Source: Gigantopelta aegis
Lineage: Eukaryota; Mollusca; Gastropoda; Neomphalida; Peltospiridae
NCBI RefSeq assembly: GCF_016097555.1
Contig: NC_054701.1
Span: forward strand, 30,677,707-30,741,706
Length of the DNA stretch: 64,000 bases
Reading direction: 5' to 3'
Shown: positions 1-12,542 of the stretch, one piece after another
Position numbering within the stretch: position 1 is the stretch's first letter
Layout: every line of letters begins with the position of its first letter
Notes under the pieces: model-generated
Told to the model about the DNA's origin: nothing
Seen by the model: only the letters and a program-made list of their open reading frames with translations
The model's database searches: none
Translations under genes and position numbers: made by a program

Positions 1-1436
1 CATGGCACATATTATTACTTTAGCCTTTTAGACAGCAGTGGGAAGTGGCCCGTCTTCGGACCCACAGAATGCCTCGATAAATCCCTGTAAGGGGTCCTTC
101 AAATGTATTTTTCAAAGACAGATCATGGCACATATTATTACTTTAGCCTTTTAGACAGCAGTGGGAAGTGGCCCGTCTTCGGACCCACAGAATGCCTCGA
201 TAAATCCCTGTAAGGTGTCCTTCAAATGTATTTTTCAAAGATAGATCATGGCACATATTATTACTTTAGCCTTTTAGACAGCAGTGGGAAGTGGCCCGTC
301 TTCGGACCCACAGAATGCCTCGATAAATCCCTGTAAGGGGTCCTTCAAATGTATTTTTCAAAGACAGATCATGGCACATATTATTACTTTAGCCTTTTAG
401 ACAGCAGTGGGAAGTGGCCCGTCTTCGGACCCACAGAATGCCTCGATAAATCCCTGTAAGGGGTCCTTCAAATGTATTTTTCAAAGACAGATCATGGCAC
501 ATATTATTACTTTAGCCTTTTAGACAGCAGTGGGAAGTGGCCCGTCTTTGGACCCACAGAATGCCTCGATAAATCCCTGTAAGGGGTCCTTCAAATGTAT
601 TTTTCAAAGATAGATCATGGCACATATTATTACTTTAAAGCCTTTTACTTTAGCCTTTTAGACAGCAGTGGGAAGTGGCCCATGCTTCGACCCACAGAAT
701 GCCTCGATAAATCCCTGAAGTGGCCCGTCTTCGGACCCACAGAATGCCTCGATAAATCCCTGTAAGGGGTCCTTCAAATGTATTTTTCAAAGATAGATCA
801 TGGCACATATTATTACTTTAGCCTTTTAGACAGCAGTGGGAAGTGGCCCGTCTTCGGACCCACAGAATGCCTCGATAAATCCCTGTAAGGGGTCCTTCAA
901 ATGTATTTTTCAAAGATAAATCATGGCACATATTATTACTTTAGCCTTTTAGACAGCAGTGGGAAGTGGCCCGTCTTCGGACCCACAGAATGCCTCGATA
1001 AATCCCTGTAAGGGGTCCTTCAAATGTATTTTTCAAAGATAGATCATGGCACATATTATTACTTTAGCCTTTTAGACAGCAGTGGGAAGTGGCCCGTCTT
1101 CGGACCCACAGAATGCCTCGATAAATCCCTGTAAGGGGTCCTTCAAATGTATTTTTCAAAGACAGATCATGGCACATATTATTACTTTAGCCTTTTAGAC
1201 AGCAGTGGGAAGTGGCCCGTCTTCGGACCCACAGAATGCCTCGATAAATCCCTGTAAGGGGTCCTTCAAATGTATTTTTCAAAGATAGATCATGGCACAT
1301 ATTATAGCCTTTTAGACAGCAGTGGGAAGTGGCCCGTCTTCGGACCCACAGAATGCCTCGATAAATCCCTGTAAGGGGTCCTTCAAATGTATTTTTCAAA
1401 GACAGATCATGGCACATATTATTACTTTAGCCTTTT
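1..1436. repeat. 123-bp satellite tandem array
   Basis: A unit beginning CATGGCACATATTATTACTT recurs at 1, 124, 247, 370, 493, 616, 799, 922, 1045, 1168, 1291 and 1408. The period is 123 bp, except for a 183-bp degenerate unit (616-798) with an internal partial duplication and a 117-bp unit at 1291 with a 6-bp deletion. Copies differ by only a few bases, so homogenisation is recent. The array continues past the left edge of the window. Short minus-strand reading frames inside it only reflect the period being divisible by three. Confidence 0.95.
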
Positions 1437-1600
1437 AGACACCAATGGGCATGTATATCTTTTATGGAATTTTGGACACCAATGATTGTGAAGGCTCTAC
1501 TATTGATACACATCCTTTCAGTCAAGTAATCATTGAGGAAACAAAAAAGCATACTCCTAACAATGATCGGAATAACATAAAATGGTTAAATTATACGAGA

Positions 1601-3091
1601 TAAAACCATTCAAGTAATTTCCAAGAGCCAAACTATATTGTCCGACAGGACTATCATAAGCAATAATTCTCAAATCGGGCAAAGCCTGACACATTCATGT
1701 GTCCAATCGACTGTAACATTTACACCAATGGATTCAGCTGAGTGTAAGGAATGCTGTTAAATTGCACATTTAAACCAGTCATCTATAGCCATTATATATT
1801 TATAGACATGAACTAAAGCAGTGACTTTTATTATGTGATTCAGACACAAAAATCAACTTGAAACTTGCAACTGGACTACAGGATGGTAGGTACAGGGTTC
1901 GCAGCCTGGTACCGGCTCCAAACCAGAACGAGTTCTTAAGGGCTCAATGGGCAACTACACCCTCTTCTCTCTCATTAACCAACTAACACACTGTCCTGGA
2001 CAGACAGCCCAGATATCTGAGGTGTATGCCCAGGACAGTGTGCTTGAACCTTGGATACAAGCACGAAATAAGTTGAAATGAAACTTACAAAACACCAAAT
2101 GGCATATCTGATTTATTAAAACTAGATGCAAATCAGTGTGTATGTCTGTGCGTGTGTGCATGCATGTGTGTGTGTTAGTTTTTGTTCAATTCACATACTT
2201 TGTTGAATTCTAGAAAAATCAAAACCCACCTTTTCTATCAGAAAAAAATCAACAATAAAAAATAAATGAAATGTGTTCCATACTTATAGTTAATCAAGGT
2301 TCAAAGATGATGTGTTGAGCATATATCTCAGCTATCTGAGATGTCTGAGCAAAACATGAATTAAATGTTTAGTGGTTAAGTTAATAAGAGTATTTTTTTG
2401 TTAATTCCAAACCGCTTTTACTTTTCTTCTTACATCAAACAAAACAGAAATTATTTACAAAAGTCATTTTTGATAAAACCATTCAAGTAACTTCCAAGAG
2501 CCAAACTATTATCTGTCAGGACTATCATAAGCAATAATTCTCAAATCGGGCAATGCCTGACACATTCATGTGTCCAATCGACTGTAACATTTACACCAAT
2601 GGATTCAGCTGAGTGTAAGGAATGCTGTTAAATTGCACATTTAAACCAGTCATCTATAGCCATTATATATTTATAGACATGAACTAAAGCAGTGACTTTT
2701 ATTATGTGATTGCAACTGGCCTACAGGATGGTAGGTAGAGGGTTCACAGCCCAGTGCCGGCTCCAAGCCAGAACGAGTTCTTAAGGGCTCAATGGGCAAG
2801 TACACCCTCTTCTCTCTCATTAACCAACTAACAACTATCCCACTGTCCTGAACGGACAGCCTAGATAGCTGAGGTGTGTGCCCAGGACCTTAATTGGATA
2901 TAAGCACAAAATAAGTTGAAATGAAACTTACAAAACACCAAAAGGCATATTTGATTTATTAAAACTAGATGCAAATCAGTGTGCATGCATGTGTGTGTGT
3001 TAGGTTTTGTTCAATTCACATACTTTGTTGAATTCTCGAAAAATCTAAACCACCTTTTCTATCACTAAAAAATCAACAACAAAAAATAAAG
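1601..3091. repeat. Tandem segmental duplication, two ~620-670 bp copies
   Basis: The stretch from about 1601 to 2268 is repeated from about 2474 to 3091 in the same order and orientation. Both copies start TAAAACCATTCAAGTAA and end near an ACCTTTTCTATCA stretch followed by A-rich DNA. Each copy carries a SINE-like segment (about 1875-2085 and 2710-2930) containing GGTTCGCAGCC or a variant, and a tail ending near AAATAAGTTGAAATGAAA. Indels and substitutions separate the copies, so this is older than the satellite to its left. Confidence 0.85.
2274..2470. repeat. Dispersed repeat copy 1 (partner at 4676-4867)
   Basis: The segment TTCCATACTTATA...AAAAGTCATTTTTG recurs at about 4676-4867 with a short internal deletion and an insertion. 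A weaker relative of its T-rich and AAACAGAAATTATTTACAAAA end occurs near 32410-32480. No open reading frame is associated. It is probably a fragment of an unnamed dispersed repeat. Confidence 0.7.
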
Positions 3092-3519
3092 TGTATACTG
3101 ATTAAATTTGAACCTGGGCTACAGCTAGTGAAAATTTCACAAATATATTTAAATGTTAAAAATAACATAAGTAACTGATAGTTAAAGAATCAGATATATA
3201 AAAAACCCTGACTATAACTACATGTACTAGTTTCCAGTTGTAAGCAAGAACTATACTGTCACTATAGCAACAACAACAAAATAATTACTTAATAAGACAA
3301 AACGGTTAATGGTCTGACTTTTTTAAAACATAAAAAACGTTTTTGCTAGAACTATGACTGGTATATACAAGACCATGGAAAGTGTGATCCTGTAAGGTTT
3401 CTTCTTTCATAGACCAATTGTGTGAATGTACTTATCAGCCACTGATTACAAAATGTGCTGAGACTGTAAAACACTCCTTCCTTTCCTGTTTATTCTGAAA
3501 CCATGCTGGGTTTATATGC

Positions 3520-3602
3520 ATGAATGAATGAATGTTTAACGACACCCCAGCACGAAAAATACATCGGCTGTTGGGTGTCAGACTATGGTAAAGGCAAAAC
3601 AT
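3520..3602. repeat. Short SINE 3'-tail fragment with GAAT repeats
   Basis: Tandem GAATGAATG is followed by TTTAACGACACCCCAGCACG and ATCGGCTGTTGGGTGTCA. Related fragments lie at about 11850-11905, 14334-14415, 19625-19705 and 34317-34393 (opposite strand). They share TTAACGACACC with the larger SINEs of the window, so they probably derive from another tail subtype. Confidence 0.7.
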
Positions 3603-3937
3603 TACGGTTTATATGCATTTCAAAAACATGCTTATAGTGGGCTTGCGTGCAATTCTTGGTAAATAAATGTATGCTACATATAATCAATAAAACTCTTTAT
3701 ATCTCACACCTTAATAAGATATATAGTCCAATATTTACCAAGCAGAGCTGGGTAGCCTGTTCAAATATTTGAAACTGGTTGTAAAGTAAAGGCATTATGG
3801 AAACATACAATAGCAATACTAAAAACCTGTATTGACAAGCCTGGAAAGCACGTTGTAATAATTATGATCATATTTGACATACATTAGTGTACACATTTAT
3901 ATGCTCTTAAAAATATATTTGTACTTACTAGATGTAA

Positions 3938-4262
3938 CCTGTGATTAGCATGGGGATGTTTAGACAGGGTGGGGTGGCCGTAAACTGGGCTTTTCCCACA
4001 AAATATGACCACCTTGTAGATAGCCAGCCCTCAATAGCTGAGACTATTTGTATATACATGGCCACCAAGTATATAGCCACTTCTATGTTATGTGACAGAG
4101 ATGACATCTTCCATTGCTGTTAATTGATGGAATTCATTATTGTATGCAATATTCAGCATAATGTGTATATGATAGTCGACTGGACCGGAGTGCAGAAAGA
4201 TCCTTGATAAGTGTGGCATTGGATAAGTACAAAGAAGGCGGACAAATAACTAAATGTTATTT
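3938..4262. repeat. Unnamed dispersed repeat, copy 1 (copy 2 at 56636-57000)
   Basis: This segment and the one near 56636-57000 share, in order, a GGGTGG-rich start, ATAGCCAGCCCTCA, a TGTATGTTA/CTATGTTATGTGAC block, GATGAC, a GCAATATT-AGCA block, ATAGTCGACTGGACC/GTAGTCTGCTGGACC, AAAGATCCTTG and GGATAAGTA/GGGTAAGTA. Copy 2 has a CTATATC microsatellite inserted in the middle. The two copies have the same orientation. No known family is recognised by eye. Confidence 0.7.
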
Positions 4263-4328
4263 AGACTAGGATCTGGGTTTAGGGGGTAAATGGTTACAAC
4301 TCAAAACGAGTATTTGCCAGGCTCAGTT

Positions 4329-4633
4329 TGTTTGTTTGTTTTGTTTAATGACACCACTAGAGCACATTGATTTATTAATCATTGGCTATTGGATGTCAAA
4401 CATTTGGTGATTCTGACATATAGTCTAAGAAGAAACCTGCTACATTTTCCCCAGTAGTAGCAAGGGATCTTTTATGTGCACCATCCCATAGACAGGATAG
4501 CACATACCACGGTCTTTGTTGTGGTGCACTGGTTGAAGTGAGAAATAGCCTAATATGCCCAATGACAGGGATCGATCCTAGACCGACCGCACATCAAGCA
4601 AACACTTTACCCCTGGGCTGCATCCCGCCCCTT
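4329..4633 (-). mobile_element. tRNA-headed SINE (family B), full length
   Basis: Read on the minus strand it starts GGGGCGGGATGCAGCCCAGG, has a pol III B-box-like GGATCGATCCC, then the family body, and ends at GTGTCATTAAACAAAACAAA. The same order is seen at 8398-8596 (part), 19250-19545, 41486-41790, 45752-46292, 57342-57646 and 60536-60840. Head and tail are both present here, so the copy is essentially complete. Confidence 0.85.
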
Positions 4634-4919
4634 GCAAGGCTCAGGTGCATATGCAGGTAGACATACCATTCAATTTATTTCCATACTTATAATTAATCAA
4701 GGTTCAAAGATGATGTGCTGAGCTGTCTGAGCAAGACATGAATTAAATGTTTAGTGGTTAAGTTAATAAGAGAGATGTCAGTGTAGTATTTTTTTGTTAA
4801 TTCCAAACCGCTTTTACTTTTCTTCTTAAATCAAACAAAACAGAAATTATTTACAAAAGTCATTTTTGTATGAGGATGGGACGGACTATAGTCATTCTCA
4901 TTCACAACCACTGACTCAC

Positions 4920-5242
4920 CTATAGGCCTCTCGTTCAGCCGGTGGGCCATAAAATCCCTTTGCCCAGGCCGAATGGTACCGCTCATGCTCTCGCGCCTGC
5001 ATAAATATCCTCCGTCTGTCATTATGTAAATGTTGTTCTATTGTCTCCCAGCTCGCGTTGATTCGCTTTCGTGGGGGCGGAGGAGCTAAAGGGTTAATCC
5101 TTGGAGGCATATGTAAAAAGTCCATGGTACTGGTGAGGTGGGGTGGGGGGTAGCTCACATACATGGAGTTGGCAGAAAAAGACCTTGGCGCCCCGGGAAC
5201 AGGGGTCCCCCTTGGGGTGATCCGAGGTAATGATGTTGCCAT
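4920..5242 (-). CDS. First coding exon of an unrecognised gene
   Basis: The exon appears to run from 5303 down to 4920. It follows an acceptor (TTTTCCAG) and ends at a textbook donor, AG|GTGAGT. The ATG at 5242, after a 61-nt 5' UTR, opens a frame of 107 codons plus two bases. The product starts MATSLPRITPRG and is rich in Pro and Arg, with a charged stretch near residues 70-100 (HNDRRRIFMQAREHERYH). G+C is clearly higher than in the surroundings, as expected of coding DNA here. No domain is recognised. The following exons must lie to the left (below 4900) or outside the window, and I could not find them. The exon call rests on the two splice sites and the base composition. Confidence 0.6.
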
Positions 5243-6197
5243 GGTGACGAGAAGTCACCTGGAGCTGTTTGCGTTACTAGGTGTGTCAGGTGTCAGGATG
5301 AATCTGGAAAATAAAATTATAATAGACGATTTAATTTTAAAGAATTCTGTATTTTTCCCATCCATAATGTTATTATAGTTTGCTGTTCAAAAATGTAATG
5401 AATGAATCTGTATGAGTCAAAGTCGGTAAATGTATGATACATTTTTCATTTAATAAGTACATATTAAGTTCGTAGGTGCCAGTAGTAGCAGTGGGGGTCG
5501 AGAGCAGCAAGATGTACTGCCCCCCCAACTAAAAATAATACATCCCACCCCCTCTCCACCACATTAGAAGTCAAATTAATGTATTAATAGCCCATCTGGT
5601 TGCTAGCATCTTTTTAACATATTTTTTTGTTTTTATTCTGGCATCTTCAGACACCTAAGATGTTGTATAGTTTATAACCAAGCTGTCTTTTTAACACTGA
5701 AATATATTTAAACAGGTGCCTGTGCAGGGAATAGGTTTCAGGGGTTAAAACCATCATAGATGTAAGGGATCCCATTTGGTTTGGTAGGGGGTGGAGGATA
5801 AGGACAGACTGAATTTTGCCCAAATTAAACGAAAACTTTCGAATCTGAATAACAAAATTTACTCATATTAGCATCATGTCAAATGGCAACATAGGGTTGA
5901 ATGAATGAATCACTATACATTTTTACACAGAATACAACTAATATTGTGGGTAAAATGATGGAATTACATGGTGAAAATGTTTCAGGCAAGCTCATTTTGC
6001 CCGAATATCTTTAAATTTTAGGATTTTCTCCAGCCCTGGGGGGGTGGGGGGCATTGGGGGGGGGGGGGGGGGGGGGTAATTTCCTCCCTTCCCATCTTGT
6101 AAGCCTATGCCTTGCTCAAGCAAAAAAAACTTCAATAGTTTCCAGGGGAGCATGACTTGATTCCCCTATAAACTTTGCTCGTTAGTATAGACATCAC

Positions 6198-6320
6198 AGT
6201 GGCATAGGAAGGGAGGGGGCACACACATATATATAAATATAAATATATAAATCATCGATGCTGCTACTGGATAAAGAAGGGGGGCACATGCCCCCTTGCC
6301 TCTCCACTTCCTATGCCAGT
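6198..6320. mobile_element. MITE with GGCATAGGAAG inverted ends
   Basis: The left end reads AGTGGCATAGGAAGGGAG and the right end, on the opposite strand, reads CTGGCATAGGAAGTGGAG. The interior is short and non-coding, with G and C runs near the ends. It belongs to a set of small inverted-repeat elements in the window whose ends resemble CAGNGGCGNA. Confidence 0.65.
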
Positions 6321-6327
6321 TCCCCTG

Positions 6328-6457
<130 letters not shown>

Positions 6458-6886
6458 TTCGTCACAAGTATTTTTTAATATGGAAAATATCAACCGAGTC
6501 TATGTTAATTGGTATTTGTCGAGGTTCTGCTGATTAACTAGATGAGGTTGATATTTTACATATTAAAAAACACGAGTAGCGAATTCTATTTATCCTATAA
6601 CACTTTTAAAATAACATTTTAAATTATTTTTAGTAAATCACAGTACTAAAGTGGGTAATATGATGTCATCACGATTAGCACAAATTAGTTTGACGTCACA
6701 CATTTCAACTAAATCTTTGAAAACGTTACGCTCAGGCATACAGGTCTTATTGGTTTGAAAGCAAATGACCCATCCACAGTGACATATTACCTAGAGACCG
6801 TGTAAATTTACATACCATTATTAACTGGGTTAATACACTAAAATTATCACATAGGTTTATGACATGGATATCATGGGTAAGTTATA

Positions 6887-6964
<78 letters not shown>

Positions 6965-7097
6965 ATTAATTCTTTTGGCAGAGAAGATAAAGAAGACTCG
7001 TTACACATTGTTCTTGTTTACTCAATACTCTCCCAAAATGGAATGCAGGGGGATTAGTACAGAGGTATAATCATAAATAAAATTAATATTGACAAAG

Positions 7098-7246
7098 CAG
7101 TGGCGGATCCAGAGAATCCATTTAGCTGGGCCCCAATGACTTGAGGCAGAATGCCAAGGGAACTTTGGGGGATTGTAAAAAAAATAAACAAATAAAATTA
7201 TAAATTTAGGGGAGGCCCGGGCCCCTGCCCCCTAGATCTGCCCCTG
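7098..7246. mobile_element. MITE, CAGTGGCGGATCC ends
   Basis: The left end CAGTGGCGGATCCAGAG pairs with the right end, which reads CAGGGGCAGATCTAG on the opposite strand. The ~150-bp interior is non-coding. Related copies lie at 18678-18820 and 31915-32228. Confidence 0.7.
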
Positions 7247-8397
7247 CAAAGGGATATCATGGAGAAGGGAGCTACATAAATAATTCTTCTATCATTTTGA
7301 AACTTAAGTAGGATATAAATGTGCTTGATTGTGCTGGGGGTGAGGGTGTGGGGGGTTTATGGGGGGGGGGGAGGGCACATGATTCCCACTACATATAGCC
7401 TTTTAATCAAGCATATAAGGTTACCCATCCCCTCTCCCTGAATATAATATTTTCTTTAAAATACTAAAAACTGTAAATCTAATCTTTACATAAAAACAAA
7501 ATGGAAGGACTTTCCTTTGGCACCGTCACTAACCCTAACTCTATTTATTATAAGTATTTATAATGTTCTTTATATGTGACAGTGCCAAAAGAAAGTCCTA
7601 CCAAGAAAATTGACATTTGATTTATTCTGCGAGGTTACCGGATTTACATATTAATATTATCCCTTTAACACTAGGAACTAGGGAGTTGTTCTCACAACAA
7701 AACAAGATTCCAATCGCTTTCAACAAACACTCAACGTCTCCCAACTTCCACACAACGATCGTTTATCACTACTTACACTGAGACATTAACAAATCTTCAA
7801 CCACCATAAGAACGTGTCCTCGGTTTTAACTTTATCTACAGAGCTCGTCTCGATTGAGAGAAAGTTCCCATTACACACATACAGAGCAGGTGCGTTGCCC
7901 TAGAAGTCACGTGATACAAACGTCGCTACGCTACCCGCGGACTGAATTCTGGTTTTTTATTTACCTGTCAAACGGAACGGAGTACTCCGCGCAGTAATCC
8001 TATTATGGTTGTTGAATGGTCTTGTTACAAAGTCGAGAGACCGATCGAACGTGATCACATTGCTGAACAATTTGTTTTTTTAAATTAATAATTATACTAC
8101 TAATAACAACAACAACAATAATAATAATAATAATAATAATAATAACGTACGTACGAACTAGTTCTAATATTATTTAACAACATCTAACACATATTTTTTA
8201 TTACTGTATTACGTAATGTGTGTAAGAAATATATCTTATGTTAGGCGAAAAGCACATGGGTTGACGTTTACAATACATATTGTCACGGTGTGTAATACAC
8301 AAAATATAATATGCTATGCTTTTTAAAGACTTAATTTTGAGTAAATAGCAGTTCTACTGGGGTGGAATGGGTGCAATAAAAATCGAATCAAAAATTT

Positions 8398-8596
8398 TGT
8401 TTTGTTTAACGACACCATTAGAGCACATTGATCGGCTATTGGATATCAAACATTTGATAATTTTGACATATAGTCTTCGAGAGGAAACCCGATACATGTT
8501 TCCATTAATAGCAAGGGATCTTTGCACCATCCCACTGACAGTTAGCACATGCCACGGCCTTTGACATACCAGTCGTGGTGCACTGGCTGGAAAATC
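8398..8596 (-). mobile_element. SINE family B, 5'-truncated copy
   Basis: The minus-strand order is part of the body and the GTGTCGTTAAACAAAACAAA tail, without the tRNA-like head. The break lies near TGCACTGGCTGGAA. Truncation of the 5' end is usual for LINE-mobilised SINEs. Confidence 0.75.
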
Positions 8597-8757
8597 GAAT
8601 CATGACTAATTCATATAAAGCATTCTCCAGCTAGGTGTTTTTGTAGGTTTTAGGGAACATCGTCTTCTTGCCTTTTCCCCGCTAGAAATACTTTACAGCC
8701 CTCGTGTAGTTAATTCGGTTCAAACTACTATTTCTGAATTACCTGTCTCCAGTGGCG

Positions 8758-8960
8758 TAGCGGGGGGGGGGGGGGGGGGGGGGGGGGATCAAACCTTTAA
8801 AAAAAACACCTATTCAATTTTATGAAATCATACATACATACATAAATGGATGCCTCGATAGCTCAGAAAGCATGGTGGTTAGTCTGCAATTTGCAATTCG
8901 GTGCCACAGGTTCGAGTTCCAGCAACGGCATGGGGCAATTTGTGAGGCCAGAAAGGATTT
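8758..8960 (+). repeat. Poly-G tract and tRNA-like SINE head
   Basis: GTGGCGTAGC followed by about 27 G residues (8761-8787) looks like the start of a MITE end. Further right, 8848-8925 has GATAGCTCAGAAAGCATGGT and a B-box-like GGTTCGAGTTCC, as in tRNA-derived promoters. No acceptor-stem pairing or CCA end is evident, so this is not annotated as a tRNA gene. Confidence 0.5.
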
Positions 8961-8989
8961 AATTATCCACTGCGCCAGTGCGTTACTGT

Positions 8990-10890
8990 CACAAGTCAAG
9001 GGTAATCGGAGCAGAATGTGATTTGAAAGTAATTATTTGTAGATTTACTATACTATGTTTATTAGCACACATGTGGTATTTTTAGTTATACATATGAAAT
9101 TTATGGTATAATACTTATTATCAATTATACGGTAATACAGATGATAGAAATGGAATAGATTAGTCATAGCTTGGATCATCAAACTTAAGGTTTCTTAGTA
9201 CGAGATTAATTAGGGAAGGTAGGAATTTGTATTGTTATAGCTTGTATCAGGAGTGAGTGGATGGTAACTGAAAAGCTGACTGTGTGAATAAAAAAGATGA
9301 CTTAGTTATTGTTTGGGGCAGTGTGATTTATTTTTGAGAGAAACAGTGAACAAGATTTGTGCAAGTTGTACAGAAGTTTGTGAAAGACTTTGATGTTTAT
9401 AGTTCGGGTAAGTAACCGTAAGTAATTAAATACTTGATATTTAGTATGTATTGTTATTTTGTGATGGTTATAAAACATAATTGTATTATGTTAAAGTGTA
9501 GTAGTATGGTAATGACATATTAATTTTATAAATATGTGGATAATGAATGTTTAGTATAACTTGTATAATGTGGACATTGAGTAAAGAGATGAAGTTGGTT
9601 GGTATATAAAGTGTGTGGAATCTTAAGGTGTTACATCATAGTAATTAAGTGTATCTGGGTTACAGCACTGTAAGAGGTCACTGTTATAGCTGATACAGCA
9701 GTAGTGTCTACCGAGAGATGTAGACTTGGCTTGCCTGAATGGAGATGTGACTGAGAGTCAAGCTTGTGGAGGTTTGGTGAATTCGTGGAGGAGTGGTACA
9801 CGAGAGAGTGCAGTGTGGTGGTAATGTGGAAATGAAGTTCCATGTGTGGGCTATTTATTAGCCATGTTCGGGTTAAATAGAAAACAACGGGTTGTTTTGT
9901 AATATTATTATTATACTGTGCAAGTATAATAATGGAGGTGTGGTGAATTCGGAAGGTGAAGAGAAGGATAAGATGTGCAATTAGTTCATAATTGTATTAG
10001 TTAACAACGTGCTCATGTATGTGTTGAAACATTAGCAGTGATAGTTGTTAATTGGTAGAAAGTGGTATGTGCAATACTGCTTAATTAGTTATATGTATAT
10101 AAATTAATATAACTAACTGACTTTTGGTGTTATAAAAAAACCCTGTTTTAATGAAGATATATGAAGTCATAAGTGGACATTGACATTTTATTTTGAATAC
10201 GTAATGTTTTAAATATTACATGGTGCTATGTGTGATGTGACATATACTTAAAACATTGAGTAGTATTTGGGTATAGTTAATAGTGATTAGATCTGTGTGG
10301 TCCTTAACCATATGTCTGACGCCATATAACCGTAAATAAAATGTGTTGAGTGCGTCGTTAAATAAAACATTTCTTTCTTTCTTTCTTTAATATTGATTAG
10401 TGTGGTGATCATCTGTACTAAGATGGTGACTGGTGAAATTAGTTAAATGTGTGATGGAGAGAAAGGTTTAGGTGTGCATTGATGTATGATGAATAGGCCT
10501 ATGGTTTGCGCAATGATTGAAATGTGTGAGTGTATATGATTATTATTTGCTGATATAAATAAATGTAGCAAACTTATATTGGTTTTATGTGTTTCTTTTA
10601 GTTATCTAATTACTTGTGACAGTTACTATCTATGTATGTAACATTCAACCTCGACATACATGCAATATATAGATATTCATACATTAATACGTTCATACAT
10701 CAGATCTAAAACCATCATTGTTTCTTGGAAGGAGCGAGCATAATGACGGTCTTCTACAACTAAGTTCAAGGTCAGTTTACCAAAGACTTCTGTCTCAATA
10801 AGAGTTTTCTCAATGCCCGATTCTTACAGATACCGCTCAGTACACTATTTTGTAAGTTTATTTCTGTAACTCAGGTTATGAGTCTGAGAG
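8990..10890. other. AT-rich stretch without a recognisable gene
   Basis: No convincing exon is visible on either strand. The only feature identified is a SINE family A 3' tail at about 10291-10388 (plus strand), ending GTGCGTCGTTAAATAAAACA followed by a TTTC repeat. The remainder is unassigned. Confidence 0.5.
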
Positions 10891-10897
10891 AGATAAC

Positions 10898-11185
10898 CTA
10901 CTGGTAGAGCACTTGAATAGTCACATGGTCAGATTTAGTGCATGAGATAGATGACTGATCACTGAAAGCCCCATTGTCCATGGCCCAGCACGTGTATGTA
11001 CCTTGAGTGAAAGTGCTTGGAACTGGATCCTCATTTCCTTCTGACTTAGCAACGGCGTAGGAAGCGACCAACCGCTTAGATCTCTTTACATCATTGTAAC
11101 AAGAACTGACGCCTATATAGTTAGCCGCTGTCAAAACCTCCCCGCTGCGGCTCTTCCTATATTGATACTGGCCAAAGGTTCCCAT
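10898..11185 (-). CDS. Possible Ig-like domain exon (orphan)
   Basis: The minus-strand frame contains GTYTCWAMD followed 30 residues later by HVTIQVLY, which resembles the F and G strands at the end of an Ig-like domain (Y-x-C, then V-x-I-x-V). A good donor, CCA|GTAGGT, lies at the exact 3' end of the frame. An upstream Cys (SSCYND) could be the disulphide partner. The 5' boundary is not clear and no neighbouring exon of such a receptor was found. The frame is 95 codons long. It could be a decaying or chance frame. Confidence 0.3.
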   Translation of the reverse strand: MGTFGQYQYRKSRSGEVLTAANYIGVSSCYNDVKRSKRLVASYAVAKSEGNEDPVPSTFTQGTYTCWAMDNGAFSDQSSISCTKSDHVTIQVLYQ

Positions 11186-12542
11186 GATTTGGCAGACTTT
11201 GCGTGACGGTTCTGTTGAACTTGAGTGAGTAAACTATGAAAATCATTGTTCATGACAACAACGATAGGTTGGGCATAACTAAAAACCCATAAAAGACACC
11301 AAAAACATCCTTCCAATACATTTCTTTCAAAAGTTATGCACGTTTTTATATTTGACGGACTTTGTATGGTGACCATCTTGGATTTCGGTAATTAAGCAAC
11401 GTCTAAAATGTTTTTTGATACCACCACTGTGTCTGGCATAGCGAAATCCCAATAATAGACACCAAAATCATCTTTTACTATGTTCCTATTAAAGGTTATA
11501 TGCATTTCTTTTTTGGCACTAGCCTGATGGCGGCCATTATGGAAAATGGCGGTTTACACTACAAATTTCGGAATTCCACCTAGTACATTCTTGAATCTAG
11601 GGGTATCTCAAACTCAAATCAACTGTCAGTCTATGCCTACAAAAGTGTATACGGATCTCTATGGCAGGGCCTGGATTAATCCTAGCATTTGGAAATTTTT
11701 TGTTGTTGGTTAACATTACTTTCATGGTCAGTATTGTGAGTGGTACTTACAACTCGGATGTCGGGATAGTTACTTGGAAGAGCGCTTTCCTGAGGTCTGA
11801 TGGGTCGTGGGGTCGATCACCCAATTAGTTCCCCACGGCTGGTATACTGAACGACACCCCAGCACAAAAAATACATTGGCTATCGGGTGTCAAACTATGG
11901 TAATGTGGTATATTGAAGGTCATCTTATTCTGTAGGAGCATTTAAACGTGTCTCTGCTTCTATATGTTAGGGCTACTTGCTAAGAGTAGCCTACATGGCC
12001 ACAACGAGTTTTATTCTTACTAAGTATCTGAATTAAGTGTCACAATAAACCTACAGACACCGTAGTTTGAGGCCGTTCAACAGTTTTTAATATCGCAAAA
12101 TGTTAAAAAAAAGTTTCTAACTCCCTCGTGTAATGTTTTCAGTTTGATAATAAATATTAGACATAAAATAATCTATTAAATAAACAAAGACATGACTTGC
12201 TGAGTTTTGCGTTATTAATAAAATAGAGACAGTTATTTTACGTAAATAATAATAATCTCCCCACCAATGGCGCCTTTGACTGAGGTCTTGTGAAACATTC
12301 CTTTCCTTTTCGGCTCTCAACTCCATATCATATTCATCAGCTAACTTCGTGTTATGAAATTCAGATCAATAAAGTTGTCATTCATTTGCTTTATGTATGC
12401 CACTTTCTGTTTAAAACAGTATGCACATTTTCAAATTAACATTTTCCTACACAATCGGAACACTCAGATTCAATATTCAGTATAGAACTACGGAATTGTA
12501 TTTCACAATTTGTGAACATCAGTGCCGGGCAAGGCTGTAATA
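11186..12542. other. No gene recognised
   Basis: AT-rich, with one short SINE-tail fragment near 11850-11905 (GACACCCCAGCACAAAAAAT). Nothing else can be supported on either strand. Confidence 0.5.

Noticed and set aside
8848-8925. Possible tRNA gene
   Set aside because: Only the internal promoter-like boxes are recognisable; no cloverleaf with paired acceptor stem was seen and the sequence resembles SINE heads.
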